A stretch of 64,000 nucleotides of DNA. It comes from Acidobacteriota bacterium. Its GTDB lineage: Bacteria > Acidobacteriota > Vicinamibacteria > Vicinamibacterales > UBA2999. Position 1 is the first letter of the stretch. Each line of letters starts with the position of its first letter. Positions 15,590 through 24,593 of this stretch are shown here, piece by piece. The translations under genes and the position numbers were made by a program. The notes below the pieces were generated by a model, which did no database searches, was not told the DNA's origin, and was given only the letters and a program-made list of their open reading frames with translations. The stretch lies in NCBI GenBank assembly GCA_947482665.1, contig CANKJK010000007.1, positions 62,001-126,000 of the forward strand, given 5' to 3'.

Positions 15590-16278
15590 TGCGCGGCCTC
15601 CAGCGTGACGTCCAGCCTCAGGAGGAATCGCCACGCAACCAGTGCGCCTCCGACGATGACACCGCACGCAGGCAGCAACGCGATGACATCCTGCCAGCCA
15701 AGCGCACGACCCGCCAGGACAAGCGGACACACCAGATAGACAGCGGCGCGTATCTCGCCTGCTCCGCCTCCGGCCGCCGCAGTCAAGAGGCCTTGCCGCC
15801 ACGCTGTCGGTCCGCTGAGGCACGCCAGCATCAGCACAATCCAGGTGACACCGCCGCTCAATCGCGGCAACGCCACCGTCCCAGCCCAGCCCCCCACCGA
15901 TACCAGAAACAGCGCCATGGCACTTCCGGTCGACCAGACGGCGTGTCCCCCGGTCAACCACTCCCCCAGACCCAGCATCAACCATGCCGATACGCCAGGA
16001 ACGATCGAGAGCACACAGTGACTTGCCACCACGGCACTGCGCGAAGCTCCACCCGTCAAGATCGGGTCGTAGTGGCCACGACGAGCGGGAATGACGAATC
16101 CCGACGAGGCGCTGAACATCTGCAGGAGCAGCAGTGTCAACGCGGCGTCCCGGCCGGCCGCCGGGACAACGCTGACCTGCACCACGCCCACCAGGGCGAC
16201 ACCGACAAGGCCACACAGCATCACCCGCGACTGCAATGGCACGAGCAGGAAGAAGCGCAATGGACTCATCGCCGGCAA
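15586..16278 (-). CDS. Multi-TM membrane protein, probable ABC-2-like permease partner
   Basis: Several hydrophobic segments (LRFFLLVPLQSRVMLCGLVGVALVGVVQVSVV, VVASHCVLSIVPGVSAWLMLGLGEWL); 4-nt overlap with the ATPase gene. Confidence 0.7.
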   Translation of the reverse strand: MPAMSPLRFFLLVPLQSRVMLCGLVGVALVGVVQVSVVPAAGRDAALTLLLLQMFSASSGFVIPARRGHYDPILTGGASRSAVVASHCVLSIVPGVSAWLMLGLGEWLTGGHAVWSTGSAMALFLVSVGGWAGTVALPRLSGGVTWIVLMLACLSGPTAWRQGLLTAAAGGGAGEIRAAVYLVCPLVLAGRALGWQDVIALLPACGVIVGGALVAWRFLLRLDVTLEAAQ

Positions 16279-17729
16279 CCCTCAACTGCGGCTCCCGTCT
16301 CCGACGACGTTGCTGACCCCGCCTGCAGGGGGCGCTCTGTCGAGCATGACCGCGCCACCCACGCCGGCAACTGACGGCTGTCGGCAGTGGCGGTGGGATC
16401 CCCGCAGCGCAAGTACGCCGACAGCGTGTGGTAGCTGATGCCGAGCGCGAGGCAGGTACGCCGCTTGTTGCGCCCGCAGCGCTCAAACACAAGCCGGACG
16501 TAGCGCGTGCCCCAGGCCCTCAGGCTTTCGTCCTGCCCCTCGCGCACCTCAAGCACCTCAGCGAATTGACCACGGACCTGGGCCGGCAGATCATCGACTT
16601 CGATCACCAACGTCCGGGTAAGGGCCATCACCCGCTCGACGAGCCGCTCGAGCTCTCTGACGTTACCGGGCCAGCCATAGAGGAGCAGCGCCTCAAGGGC
16701 GGCAGCGGACACGCGCATGGCGGAGCCGCCCTCGTGCCGATCGAGGAAGTGCCGGACCAGTGCGGGCACATCCGCGGCCCTGGTGCGAAGCGGCGGCACC
16801 TGAATCTCCACTCCACTCAGCCGATAGAAGAGGTCTGGACGAAAGAGACCCTGCGCCACCAGGTCCACGAGGGGCCGGTTCGACGCCGCCACAATCCTGA
16901 CGTCAATCCGGCGCGTGCCGTGTCCGCCCACCCGCTCGACGGCCAGTTCCTGAATCGCCCGCAACAACTTCGCCTGCGCGGCCGCCGATAAGTCGGAGAC
17001 CTCGTCCAGAAACAGTGTGCCCTTGTCTGCCAGTTCGAACTTGCCCCGGCGCCCCCTGACGCCAGTGGCGGTCCGATCCTCGATACCGAACAGTTCCGCC
17101 TCGAGCAGGGTTTCGACGATCGCAGCGCAGTTGACGGCAATGAACGGACCGTGCCGCCGGCGACTGAGGCTGTGGAGGTGGCGCGCCACCAGTTCCTTCC
17201 CCGTGCCACTCTCGCCTTCAATCAGCACGGTAAAGTTGCTCGCGGCCACCCGTGCCACACGCTCCCGGAGTGCGTCCATCGACGAACTGGCCCCGATCAG
17301 TGTGGCCGACGAGGCGGGTTCGGGCAGCGCGTGGCGCAGGGGCCGGCTCCGGTCGATCTCCAGCACCAGTGCCCCAAGTGCCGCTGCGGCATCCAGGACC
17401 GCAATCCCGCAAGCGTCGAGGGCCCGACCATCGCCGACCGACGCCTCCAGCACCGCCGGACGCCCGTGGCCCGACACGGGTACCGCCAACACAATCTCCC
17501 CCCGAGCCTCCCCACGCACCTCTCCCGGTGGCACCGGATGAGTCTGCAGAGGCCCCGGGACCTCGCGCAGCCGAACGGCCTGCAAGGGCAGCAACTCCCG
17601 GAGACCGGCCTCAAACGCCTGCTGCATTGAGCCCCGCTCCCCGCTCAGCGCCCGCGCCAGGTGCCCAATCAGCGGACCGACACGTACGTCTCCGGCAGTT
17701 CTATCCTCGGCATACTCACCACTGGTCAT
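16266..17729 (-). CDS. Sigma-54-interaction-type AAA+ transcriptional regulator (NtrC-like) with divergent GAFTGA loop
   Basis: GESGTGKELVARHLH, ELFGIEDRTATGVRGRRGKFELADKGTLFLDEVSDLS, LFRPDLFYRLSGVEIQVPPLR, WPGNVRELERLVERV, C-terminal helix-turn-helix-like segment. Confidence 0.9.
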   Translation of the reverse strand: MTSGEYAEDRTAGDVRVGPLIGHLARALSGERGSMQQAFEAGLRELLPLQAVRLREVPGPLQTHPVPPGEVRGEARGEIVLAVPVSGHGRPAVLEASVGDGRALDACGIAVLDAAAALGALVLEIDRSRPLRHALPEPASSATLIGASSSMDALRERVARVAASNFTVLIEGESGTGKELVARHLHSLSRRRHGPFIAVNCAAIVETLLEAELFGIEDRTATGVRGRRGKFELADKGTLFLDEVSDLSAAAQAKLLRAIQELAVERVGGHGTRRIDVRIVAASNRPLVDLVAQGLFRPDLFYRLSGVEIQVPPLRTRAADVPALVRHFLDRHEGGSAMRVSAAALEALLLYGWPGNVRELERLVERVMALTRTLVIEVDDLPAQVRGQFAEVLEVREGQDESLRAWGTRYVRLVFERCGRNKRRTCLALGISYHTLSAYLRCGDPTATADSRQLPAWVARSCSTERPLQAGSATSSETGAAVEGCRR

Positions 17730-17800
17730 CGCGCCCTCCTGTCATCGTCTACGGGAGTGCAGAACCAAGGGCGCTGCCAAAGACGTCTCCAGATGGTTTT

Positions 17801-18205
17801 TCAGGGATTCTGGCCCACTCGACGCACCACGCTCCGTGGCTCCGGGTAGTGCGCTTCCTCGGCAGCCCCATCGAGACGCGCGTGTGTGGGCATCTGATAC
17901 CCACCCGGAAGCAGCGTCAGTGGCTCGTCGAACACGAGCGCGGACTCATAGGCCAGCGGAGCGAGGGTTCTGACCCGGGACCACACGACCCTCCCGCGCA
18001 CCAACCGCCGACCCTCCGCACCGACCACATGGACATCGGTGGGCACTCCCGGGAGCAGGCGCGCCGCCCCATCGACGCGCGCACCGCGCGCTGAGATATC
18101 GCGAACCTCGAGGGTCCCGCCAACTCTGAGCCGAACCTCCGCCCCTGGACCACCCATCATCGGCGTCATGCGAGGCCACCGACGACGCTCGTCCGGCGTT
18201 CTCAC
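17801..18205 (-). CDS. PilZ domain protein (putative c-di-GMP receptor)
   Basis: RRRWPR (RxxxR) and RDISARGARVD (D/NxSxxG) motifs in the expected order. Confidence 0.8.
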   Translation of the reverse strand: MRTPDERRRWPRMTPMMGGPGAEVRLRVGGTLEVRDISARGARVDGAARLLPGVPTDVHVVGAEGRRLVRGRVVWSRVRTLAPLAYESALVFDEPLTLLPGGYQMPTHARLDGAAEEAHYPEPRSVVRRVGQNP

Positions 18206-18756
18206 CGATCACTCCAGATACCCGTTACCGCATTGAAGCGCTGCGTCCGGATACGGGCTGTGCCGCCAGACACCCGCACGGCATAGCGACTGCCGTCTCG
18301 ACCGGTGAGCACGATGCTCCCAGGCGTCGCGGTGCCGGCTGGTGAGAAGGTCAACAGGCGGCCACCTCCAAGGCGGACACCCGTGGATGTGCCCTCGCCG
18401 ATGCGGACCCCTGGAAACAGCTGATCGAGCCGCCGCGGCTGACTCACGGCGGCGTCCGTTCCGCGGGCCACCTCGGCGGCCCGCAGGCCATTGCCATTGC
18501 CGTCTACGTGCACCGAGACCGGCGTGCCCTCGGCGTCGGGACCAAACACGACGCCAACGGCCTTCCCGCGGCCCAGCGCCTCCGCACGCGCCCACTCGAG
18601 CTGGCTGCATAGAAACGCCGTCGCCTGCCGGGCGCGGGCGCGATCAATCGCACCGGGCGCGGCGGCCCCCGCAGCAGCAGCCAATCCCACCGCCAGCGCG
18701 CAGGCGATGAGCACTTCGACCAGCGTCATGCCGGTGTTGTCCCATCGCCTGCGCAT
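18202..18756 (-). CDS. GspH/FimT family type IV pilin-like pseudopilin
   Basis: NTGMTLVEVLIACALAVGLAAAAGAAAPGAIDRARARQATAFLCSQLEWARAEALGRGKAVGVVF: class III signal-like N-terminus plus GspH body. Confidence 0.85.
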   Translation of the reverse strand: MRRRWDNTGMTLVEVLIACALAVGLAAAAGAAAPGAIDRARARQATAFLCSQLEWARAEALGRGKAVGVVFGPDAEGTPVSVHVDGNGNGLRAAEVARGTDAAVSQPRRLDQLFPGVRIGEGTSTGVRLGGGRLLTFSPAGTATPGSIVLTGRDGSRYAVRVSGGTARIRTQRFNAVTGIWSDR

Positions 18757-18766
18757 GCGGGCACTC

Positions 18767-19078
18767 CTACTGGCTCCGATCGGACTTCGGCGGCGCGACG
18801 ATGAGCAGCGGCTTCAGCTTCAGGAAGCCTTTCTCGCCGACTCCCCGCACATTCATCACGTCCTCCACCTTCTTGAAGCCACCGTTCTTCTGCCGGTATT
18901 CCACGATTCGCTCGGCTGTCTTCAGTCCCACCCCAGGCAGCGCCTCCAACTGCGCCACGCTGGCCGTATTGAGATTGACAACCGCCGGCGCCGATGCGGG
19001 CGGCTTCGATCCGCGCTCCTGCGCCCCAACAGACACCGCCAGCAGGATCACCAACACTCCCCCAAGAATTCGACTCAT
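18767..19078 (-). CDS. comEA: ComEA-like helix-hairpin-helix DNA-binding protein, secreted
   Basis: Signal peptide MSRILGGVLVILLAVSVGAQ then VNLNTASVAQLEALPGVGLKTAERIVEYRQKNGGFKKVEDVMNVRGVGEKGFLKLKPLL; SD-like gaggaggag upstream. Confidence 0.9.
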   Translation of the reverse strand: MSRILGGVLVILLAVSVGAQERGSKPPASAPAVVNLNTASVAQLEALPGVGLKTAERIVEYRQKNGGFKKVEDVMNVRGVGEKGFLKLKPLLIVAPPKSDRSQ

Positions 19079-19356
19079 GCCACTCCTCCTCGATGCGCCG
19101 GGCCGTGAACAGGTTGCCAGCGGATGCGCCCGGTCACCCTGCTGGAGTGACCGGCGGCGACGGCGTGCAGTGGGTCGGGTGCACGGATGAAAGTCACCGT
19201 GGCCAACCGGTCATCGAGAACAGTCGCAAGCCGCACGCCTACCCGCCGCAGCGCTGAGTGTCGCTGCAACGTGCAGACGCGCTGAGCCTTGCGGGGAGCT
19301 GAGCTGGAGAGCGCGCGGACCCGCGAGCCGCTGACTACCCCGGTTGCCGTACACAC

Positions 19357-19389
19357 GAAACGCCGGGTGGCGCGTAGCCAACCCGGCGT
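19357..19389 (-). terminator. Terminator-like hairpin downstream of the HExxH protein gene
   Basis: ACGCCGGGT-GGC-GCGTA-GCC-A-ACCCGGCGT (19360-19389), 12 paired bases with one bulge; minus-strand 3' flank is TTTCGTGT. A second hairpin GCGGGC-CAT-GCCCGC lies nearer the stop. Confidence 0.55.
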
Positions 19390-19427
19390 CGGTGGGGCGT
19401 GTGCGGGCCATGCCCGCCAGTGACGGG

Positions 19428-21278
19428 TCAGTTCACCGTAAAGTTCGTCACCTGCCAGGCGGCACTCAGGCTTCCGCCGCTGGGCGTCACGAGGAAGAAC
19501 ACCAACTCGAACCGGCCAGGACGCGGTGCCGACACGGCCGCGCTGAAGCTGCCGTCGCCCCCGATCGCCGCCACTGCGACCTGAGACGCGCCGCACCCCG
19601 ATTCCGGTTCCTCCACGAGGCAGAATGCCACGCGGTTGTAGCTCGCGCGATTGGCGACCGTCACACGACCGGAGATCGCAATCGGCGCAGCAGCGGATGA
19701 GAGCGTCGCAAGCGGCGCGCTGAGCTCAAGGCCCCGCAGATCCCGCGTGCCGAACGACGGGTAGTCCACTGCGAGCGGGCCAGAGATCTTCGTGCCCGCC
19801 AACGGACGGATGTCCGTCTTGAAGTCCACCGCGTTGCCCGTGGCGCGGTCAAATGATCCGTAGCCCTCGTAGTCCACAATGCCAGACCGATTCGGGTCCT
19901 CGGAACGCTGCGCGTAGAAGGTCCAGTAGTTCATTTCGCGCTGAGACAGAAGCGCACCGCGGGACACCACAATCGTCGCCCGATTCCACTCGGTGGGCAC
20001 CGGGCCACTGCGTTCACCAAGCAAACCCGCCACCGCAGTGATGCTCGCGCCGCGGACACCGCCACCAACGGGCGTACCGGGGGCAGGCACATCCGCCAAC
20101 GTGAACTGCGCCTGGTCGTCAAACAGGATCATGTCCGGCACCGCCTCCTTTGCCAGCAGACCCATGGCATAGCGCTGGATCGGCGTAAACAGGATTGGCG
20201 CGGCCGAGCGGCCCACGACATAGGATCCACCGTTATCAACCACCGTCCGGACCCCGTCCAGAACCGAACTCATCCGAGACGGATAGTTCAGCCAGAGAGG
20301 GTCATGCGCGCCAGTCTGATGACCCGCGCGCACCAGCCCCGTCAGAGCCGTCCAGTCCACGTAGCTGCCCCACTGGTGAGAGGCCTCGTGGGTGCTGATC
20401 TGATTGCCCGAAAAAAACTGCGGGAAGATCTCAATGCCATGCAGCCGACCGGCACTGCCGTAGGTCGCGGCCAGGTCATACTGCTCCTGGCCGATGCCGG
20501 CAATGTCGTTCTTCACGGTGTAATGGACGCCGGTATACGGCATCATGAGCGACCGCTGGGGCACGACAGCGAGTGCGTCATAGGTGTCCTGGAACACCTG
20601 GTAGAAACGGTTGGACACGCGAGCGAGTTCGGCGCTGGGATCGTCCACCTGCACCAGCTCGTCCGAGAACCCCGACAACACGATATTCACCACGTGGCTG
20701 GAATACTGCACATCGGCAGCCGCCTGAATCACCCGGACATCCGGAATATTCGAGGGTGCGATGCGAAGAAGGATGTTGCGGTTGGCGCCCAGTGCACCGG
20801 CCCCGAGCACGTCCCCGATGTAGAGTTCCGGCTGGTCCCAGCCCCACCGGGAGTTCGCCATCGCCCGGTCCAGAATGGACGAGTCCCACGATGGCTGGAA
20901 GACGCTCACCGGCCTGCCAGCCAGGGTGTCGGTTCGCTGGCGCGCCCACGTCTCGACGGTGCCGTCAATGCCCCGGAACTGCAGGGACGCGACATCGCCT
21001 GCGACCGTGAACTCCGCCAACTGGATGGTTCCCGTGTAGTTCGGCGTGAGCACCGGCGGCTGCTGGTCATAGACCAGGGCCCTGCCTGCCTCGACGTCGA
21101 GCGTCTTGATGCGGTTCGTATGAGCCTTGGCCTGTAGCGGCGTGTCCAGGCACTCAAGGGCGGGCTTTGCGGTACCTCTGTTGAACACCAGGGGCGCCTC
21201 CGCGGCCCTCATGGGGACCGTCAACAGCATCGCCGTGCAGGCCACAGCACCACTCTGAATAAGGGCTCGGTTCATCAT
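19428..21278 (-). CDS. Secreted protein of unknown family with HExxH motif (putative zinc metallopeptidase)
   Basis: MMNRALIQSGAVACTAMLLTVPMRAAEAP signal peptide; central ISTHEASHQWGSYVDW. Start taken at 21278 rather than the ORF track 21482. Confidence 0.65.
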   Translation of the reverse strand: MMNRALIQSGAVACTAMLLTVPMRAAEAPLVFNRGTAKPALECLDTPLQAKAHTNRIKTLDVEAGRALVYDQQPPVLTPNYTGTIQLAEFTVAGDVASLQFRGIDGTVETWARQRTDTLAGRPVSVFQPSWDSSILDRAMANSRWGWDQPELYIGDVLGAGALGANRNILLRIAPSNIPDVRVIQAAADVQYSSHVVNIVLSGFSDELVQVDDPSAELARVSNRFYQVFQDTYDALAVVPQRSLMMPYTGVHYTVKNDIAGIGQEQYDLAATYGSAGRLHGIEIFPQFFSGNQISTHEASHQWGSYVDWTALTGLVRAGHQTGAHDPLWLNYPSRMSSVLDGVRTVVDNGGSYVVGRSAAPILFTPIQRYAMGLLAKEAVPDMILFDDQAQFTLADVPAPGTPVGGGVRGASITAVAGLLGERSGPVPTEWNRATIVVSRGALLSQREMNYWTFYAQRSEDPNRSGIVDYEGYGSFDRATGNAVDFKTDIRPLAGTKISGPLAVDYPSFGTRDLRGLELSAPLATLSSAAAPIAISGRVTVANRASYNRVAFCLVEEPESGCGASQVAVAAIGGDGSFSAAVSAPRPGRFELVFFLVTPSGGSLSAAWQVTNFTVN

Positions 21279-21393
21279 TCCTCGGTCGAAGACGGATATG
21301 CGCTTCAAGATCTTTTCGGCAGAATACCCATCAGTCTGCAGTGCCGTCGTGCCGCATCCCAAGACCCACCTATTCTTCACCGCAATGGCACAG

Positions 21394-23265
21394 CTAGGGA
21401 ATGATTTCGAAAGCCACGCGCTCTTCGGCCTCTGAGTCGCCCTCGCGTGCCCGTAGCCGCAGAACGTAGGTCCCCTGCCCAAGACTCGCCACAGGCAACG
21501 TCAGCTGATGCTGGCCACCGACGGCCTCGACCACGGCGAGCCGCACCAGACTCCGGCCCCCGCTTCCCAGCACGTCCGCATGTAACTCAACGGCACCGCC
21601 CGCACCGTAGCTCTCAACGTCAACGCGCACACGTTCCCCTGGCCGGAACTGCCTTCCTGCGGCAGGTGCCAGTCCCGTGCCACTTTCCAACGCCCGCCAT
21701 TGTTGCGGAGTCGTTGCGCGGAAGAAGACAGGCGTGGCCAGCGCGAAACGAGCCTTTCGCAATTCGGGCACAGCCATTCGCTGCTCCCATTGGTCAAGAA
21801 CGTCGCGTGGCCCTTTCACGGTGAACCGCCAGACCACCCGCTGGCCGGCCTCAAGCTCGAACCGCTCAGTCCCCCCCGGTGAAATCGCGCGTGGTGGCGC
21901 CAGCCAACTGGGCGCGCCACCAGATGCCAGGGCCGACCCGTCCAATACGCCAACCTCCAGACTCCGGGGCACGCCGTTGCCTGAGCCTGCCAGAACGGCT
22001 TCCCAGGCTACGGTCATGGCCGTGCGGGAATCCCCTCCGCGCGATGCCCCCAGCCAGACATCGGCCACCCGTCCGGGAGACGGTGCGACGAGTTCCGCCA
22101 AGGCCGTCGCCTGACGCGGCTCCATGGGCGGCGCCGGGGCCGTTGTCATCTCGCGGACCGACGGCGCCCAGTACCCCCGACGGGCCGTGACACGCACGCC
22201 CGCGCGCAGCGACTTCACCTCAATCCGGTGAAATCGCCCATCGTCGGACGGGCGGGACGGTGTGTAGCCCAGCAGGTAGTACGTACTGGCGTCTGCCAGC
22301 GCCTGCTTCAACTGTGGCACGGGGCTGTTGCTGTTGGCCACGGCGCGCCCCCCGGTCTCACCCGCCAGCCGCGACAACACATACGCGCCACCCGGCTGAC
22401 TGCTGCCGAGGGGACGCGGGTCGAAGGCATGGATGGTCACGTTCCCTCTGTTCGCCGCCTGCACGATCGACTGGACGTGCGCTTCGTTCTCCGGAAACGA
22501 CGTGGACATCGGCGGGCCCTGGCTCACAAACAGCACGGACTTCCGCCCTTCGCCAAGACCGCTCAAATGGGCAACCAGCGCCTCAAGGGCAGAGAGTGTC
22601 ACCGTCGCGCGGATCTGCCAGACGTGGTTCGATTTGATCTGCGCCTCCTCCATCACGCTTCGGACAGGGAATAACTGCCCCTGGCGCCCCTCGAACGTGC
22701 GCACTCGTGCGAGCACGTCTTCTGTGGACCGCGTATAGGTCAGGGCACTGAGGGGTGTGAGCGGGTCCATGACCACGAGGAGGTCGTTCGGGCCGAATCC
22801 CTTGAGAAACTGCTGCAGCGCCTCGCGGACACGCAGGGTCACCTGCTGGTCCTTGTCGATGTGGTAGTCGTCCAGAAAAATCGCGAACAGCCGGACGTCC
22901 TCCCTGGCCGCTTCGCTCTCAGCGTGCTCACGCGAGCGGATCGCCAGCCCTTCGTCCAGATTGGACTGCCGCGTACCGTCCCGACGGATGAACTGCGCGG
23001 AGGTCACACGCTGGACAATGCCGTCCTCACGGAGTTCGAAGTCTGCCGCCGTCAGGCCGTCGACTGACCGGTCCTGCCGATCCTGCACGGATACGTCCAC
23101 GCGCACCGCCTGTACTCCGCCACGGAAGACCGGGACGTCCGGCTCCTGCCCACCGAGGACCCGCCCCGTGACGGGCACCGCCACCACGAGCAGACAGAGT
23201 CCGGCCGCGAGCCGCCAGCCCTTCACGCCAGGACCCTCCAGACGACCATGCCGCACACGGGGCAC
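21394..23265 (-). CDS. VWFA-related (acidobacterial-type) VWA domain protein
   Basis: VRVDVSVQDRQDRSVDGLTAADFELREDGIVQRV, LFAIFLDDYHIDKDQQVTLRVREALQQFLKGFGPNDLLVVMDPLTPLSALTYT, SVLFVSQG, YYLLGYTP. Exact start uncertain. Confidence 0.85.
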   Translation of the reverse strand: MPRVRHGRLEGPGVKGWRLAAGLCLLVVAVPVTGRVLGGQEPDVPVFRGGVQAVRVDVSVQDRQDRSVDGLTAADFELREDGIVQRVTSAQFIRRDGTRQSNLDEGLAIRSREHAESEAAREDVRLFAIFLDDYHIDKDQQVTLRVREALQQFLKGFGPNDLLVVMDPLTPLSALTYTRSTEDVLARVRTFEGRQGQLFPVRSVMEEAQIKSNHVWQIRATVTLSALEALVAHLSGLGEGRKSVLFVSQGPPMSTSFPENEAHVQSIVQAANRGNVTIHAFDPRPLGSSQPGGAYVLSRLAGETGGRAVANSNSPVPQLKQALADASTYYLLGYTPSRPSDDGRFHRIEVKSLRAGVRVTARRGYWAPSVREMTTAPAPPMEPRQATALAELVAPSPGRVADVWLGASRGGDSRTAMTVAWEAVLAGSGNGVPRSLEVGVLDGSALASGGAPSWLAPPRAISPGGTERFELEAGQRVVWRFTVKGPRDVLDQWEQRMAVPELRKARFALATPVFFRATTPQQWRALESGTGLAPAAGRQFRPGERVRVDVESYGAGGAVELHADVLGSGGRSLVRLAVVEAVGGQHQLTLPVASLGQGTYVLRLRAREGDSEAEERVAFEIIP

Positions 23266-23289
23266 TCGGAGATGTGCACCATGCGGCGC

Positions 23290-23697
23290 CTACTCGTCCG
23301 CCCCAGGCCGGCGACGTCTGGCCTTGACGCCCGCGTGCTGCTTCTTGGTCACGAGACGACTCTCTTTTGCGGCCTTCGAGGGCCTCGTCGCCCGGCGCGT
23401 CTTGGGGACCACGCGCGCACGCGCGATCAGGTCCGCCAACCGCTCGCGCGCCGCCTCCCGATTCATCGATTGGGTCCGGAGGGCCCGGCTATCGATCACG
23501 AGGCACCCGTCGGCCTGCATCCGGCGGCCGGCCAGTCGCATCAGCCTGGTCTTGACTGTCTCGGGGAGCGACGAACCCGCCACATGGAAGCGCAACTCCA
23601 CGGCAGTCGCCACCTTGTTGACGTTCTGCCCCCCTGGGCCGGAGGCGCGCACAAAGCGCTCCTGAATCGCGTGTTCGTCGAGCACCACTCTCGCCAT
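23290..23697 (-). CDS. arfB: ArfB-like alternative ribosome-rescue peptidyl-tRNA hydrolase
   Basis: RFVRASGPGGQNVNKVATAVELRF (GGQ motif) and Lys/Arg-rich C-terminal tail. Confidence 0.88.
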   Translation of the reverse strand: MARVVLDEHAIQERFVRASGPGGQNVNKVATAVELRFHVAGSSLPETVKTRLMRLAGRRMQADGCLVIDSRALRTQSMNREAARERLADLIARARVVPKTRRATRPSKAAKESRLVTKKQHAGVKARRRRPGADE

Positions 23698-23765
23698 ACC
23701 CGGGATTCTACGACTGCCGGCGGCCGCAGCGGCGTGGGAGACCTGAAGGCCTGGCGATGGGCTGG

Positions 23766-24185
23766 CTATTGGAAGTCGTCTGGCATCGTGAGCTTCAGTT
23801 TCTTGAGGATATCCCGCGACTCCGCCAGAAACTGCATCTGGGCCAGATTGCTGGCCAGGGCATCAGCAGTCGCGGCAACGGAAGCAATGGTGGCGTGCCT
23901 GGCCTCCTCGGCAGCCTGCCTCGCTTCCTCGGCGGCGTGTCGAAGTGCTTCCTGCGAATGCCTCATCGCCTCGACCTGTTCCCGGTACTCCTCACGAAGC
24001 ACCCGCGCTTCCTCGGCCAGGATCCTGAATCGCTCTGCCTCCGCCCTCGCGGCCTCTGCCTGCACGCGGTGTTTCTCGGCATCGCCGCGCCCGTCATCCG
24101 CCGTTTCCCGATCGGCTTCAGCGTCCTCTCGCTTCACCTCTGCCGCCTCGCGCCCCTGCTCGCCTGAAGTTTTTGGGTCCGTCAT
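23766..24185 (-). CDS. Small coiled-coil protein of unknown function
   Basis: MTDPKTSGEQGREAAEVKREDAEADRETADDGRGDAEKHRVQAEAARAEAERFRILAEEARVLREEYREQVEAMRHSQEALRHAAEEARQAAEEARHA...; heptad-like Ala/Glu-rich repeats. Confidence 0.6.
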   Translation of the reverse strand: MTDPKTSGEQGREAAEVKREDAEADRETADDGRGDAEKHRVQAEAARAEAERFRILAEEARVLREEYREQVEAMRHSQEALRHAAEEARQAAEEARHATIASVAATADALASNLAQMQFLAESRDILKKLKLTMPDDFQ

Positions 24186-24337
24186 GGCACGAGGATAGCG
24201 GTCTCGCCCCATTGGGACTGTCCAATTCCAGACGCAAGAGAGGCAGGTACATTGCCTGCCCCGGGAGGCGAGCGATCGCGGACCGGTGGTCACAGAGGGA
24301 CCCAACGGGCACACAAGTCGAGCTGTCTAGGGAAGAT

Positions 24338-24411
<74 letters not shown>

Positions 24412-24460
24412 GTTCGGATGGCTGGGCGGGTCAGCCGCCGGAACTCACAGGAAGGAAAGT

Positions 24461-24535
24461 TGGAGCGGGAAACGGGATTCGAACCCGCGACTTCGACCTT
24501 GGCAAGGTCGCACTCTACCACTGAGTTATTCCCGC
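24461..24535 (-). tRNA. tRNA-Gly (anticodon GCC), CCA encoded
   Basis: Reverse complement GCGGGAATAACTCAGTGGTAGAGTGCGACCTTGCCAAGGTCGAAGTCGCGGGTTCGAATCCCGTTTCCCGCTCCA. Confidence 0.97.
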
Positions 24536-24593
24536 TCGCGACGAAGTGACAGCGTACCACAGCACATTAGACGCATCAAGCCCAGACGCCCGT

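Noticed and set aside
17762-17783. Sigma-54-like sequence TTTGGCAGCGCCCTTGGTTCT upstream of the AAA+ regulator (minus strand)
   Set aside because: GG-N10-GG rather than GG-N10-GC; the -12 element is broken, so not called as a promoter.
19075-19596. 173-aa minus-strand ORF across the comEA upstream gap
   Set aside because: Overlaps the HExxH gene end, the hairpin terminator region and the comEA start; Arg-rich composition without domain signal.
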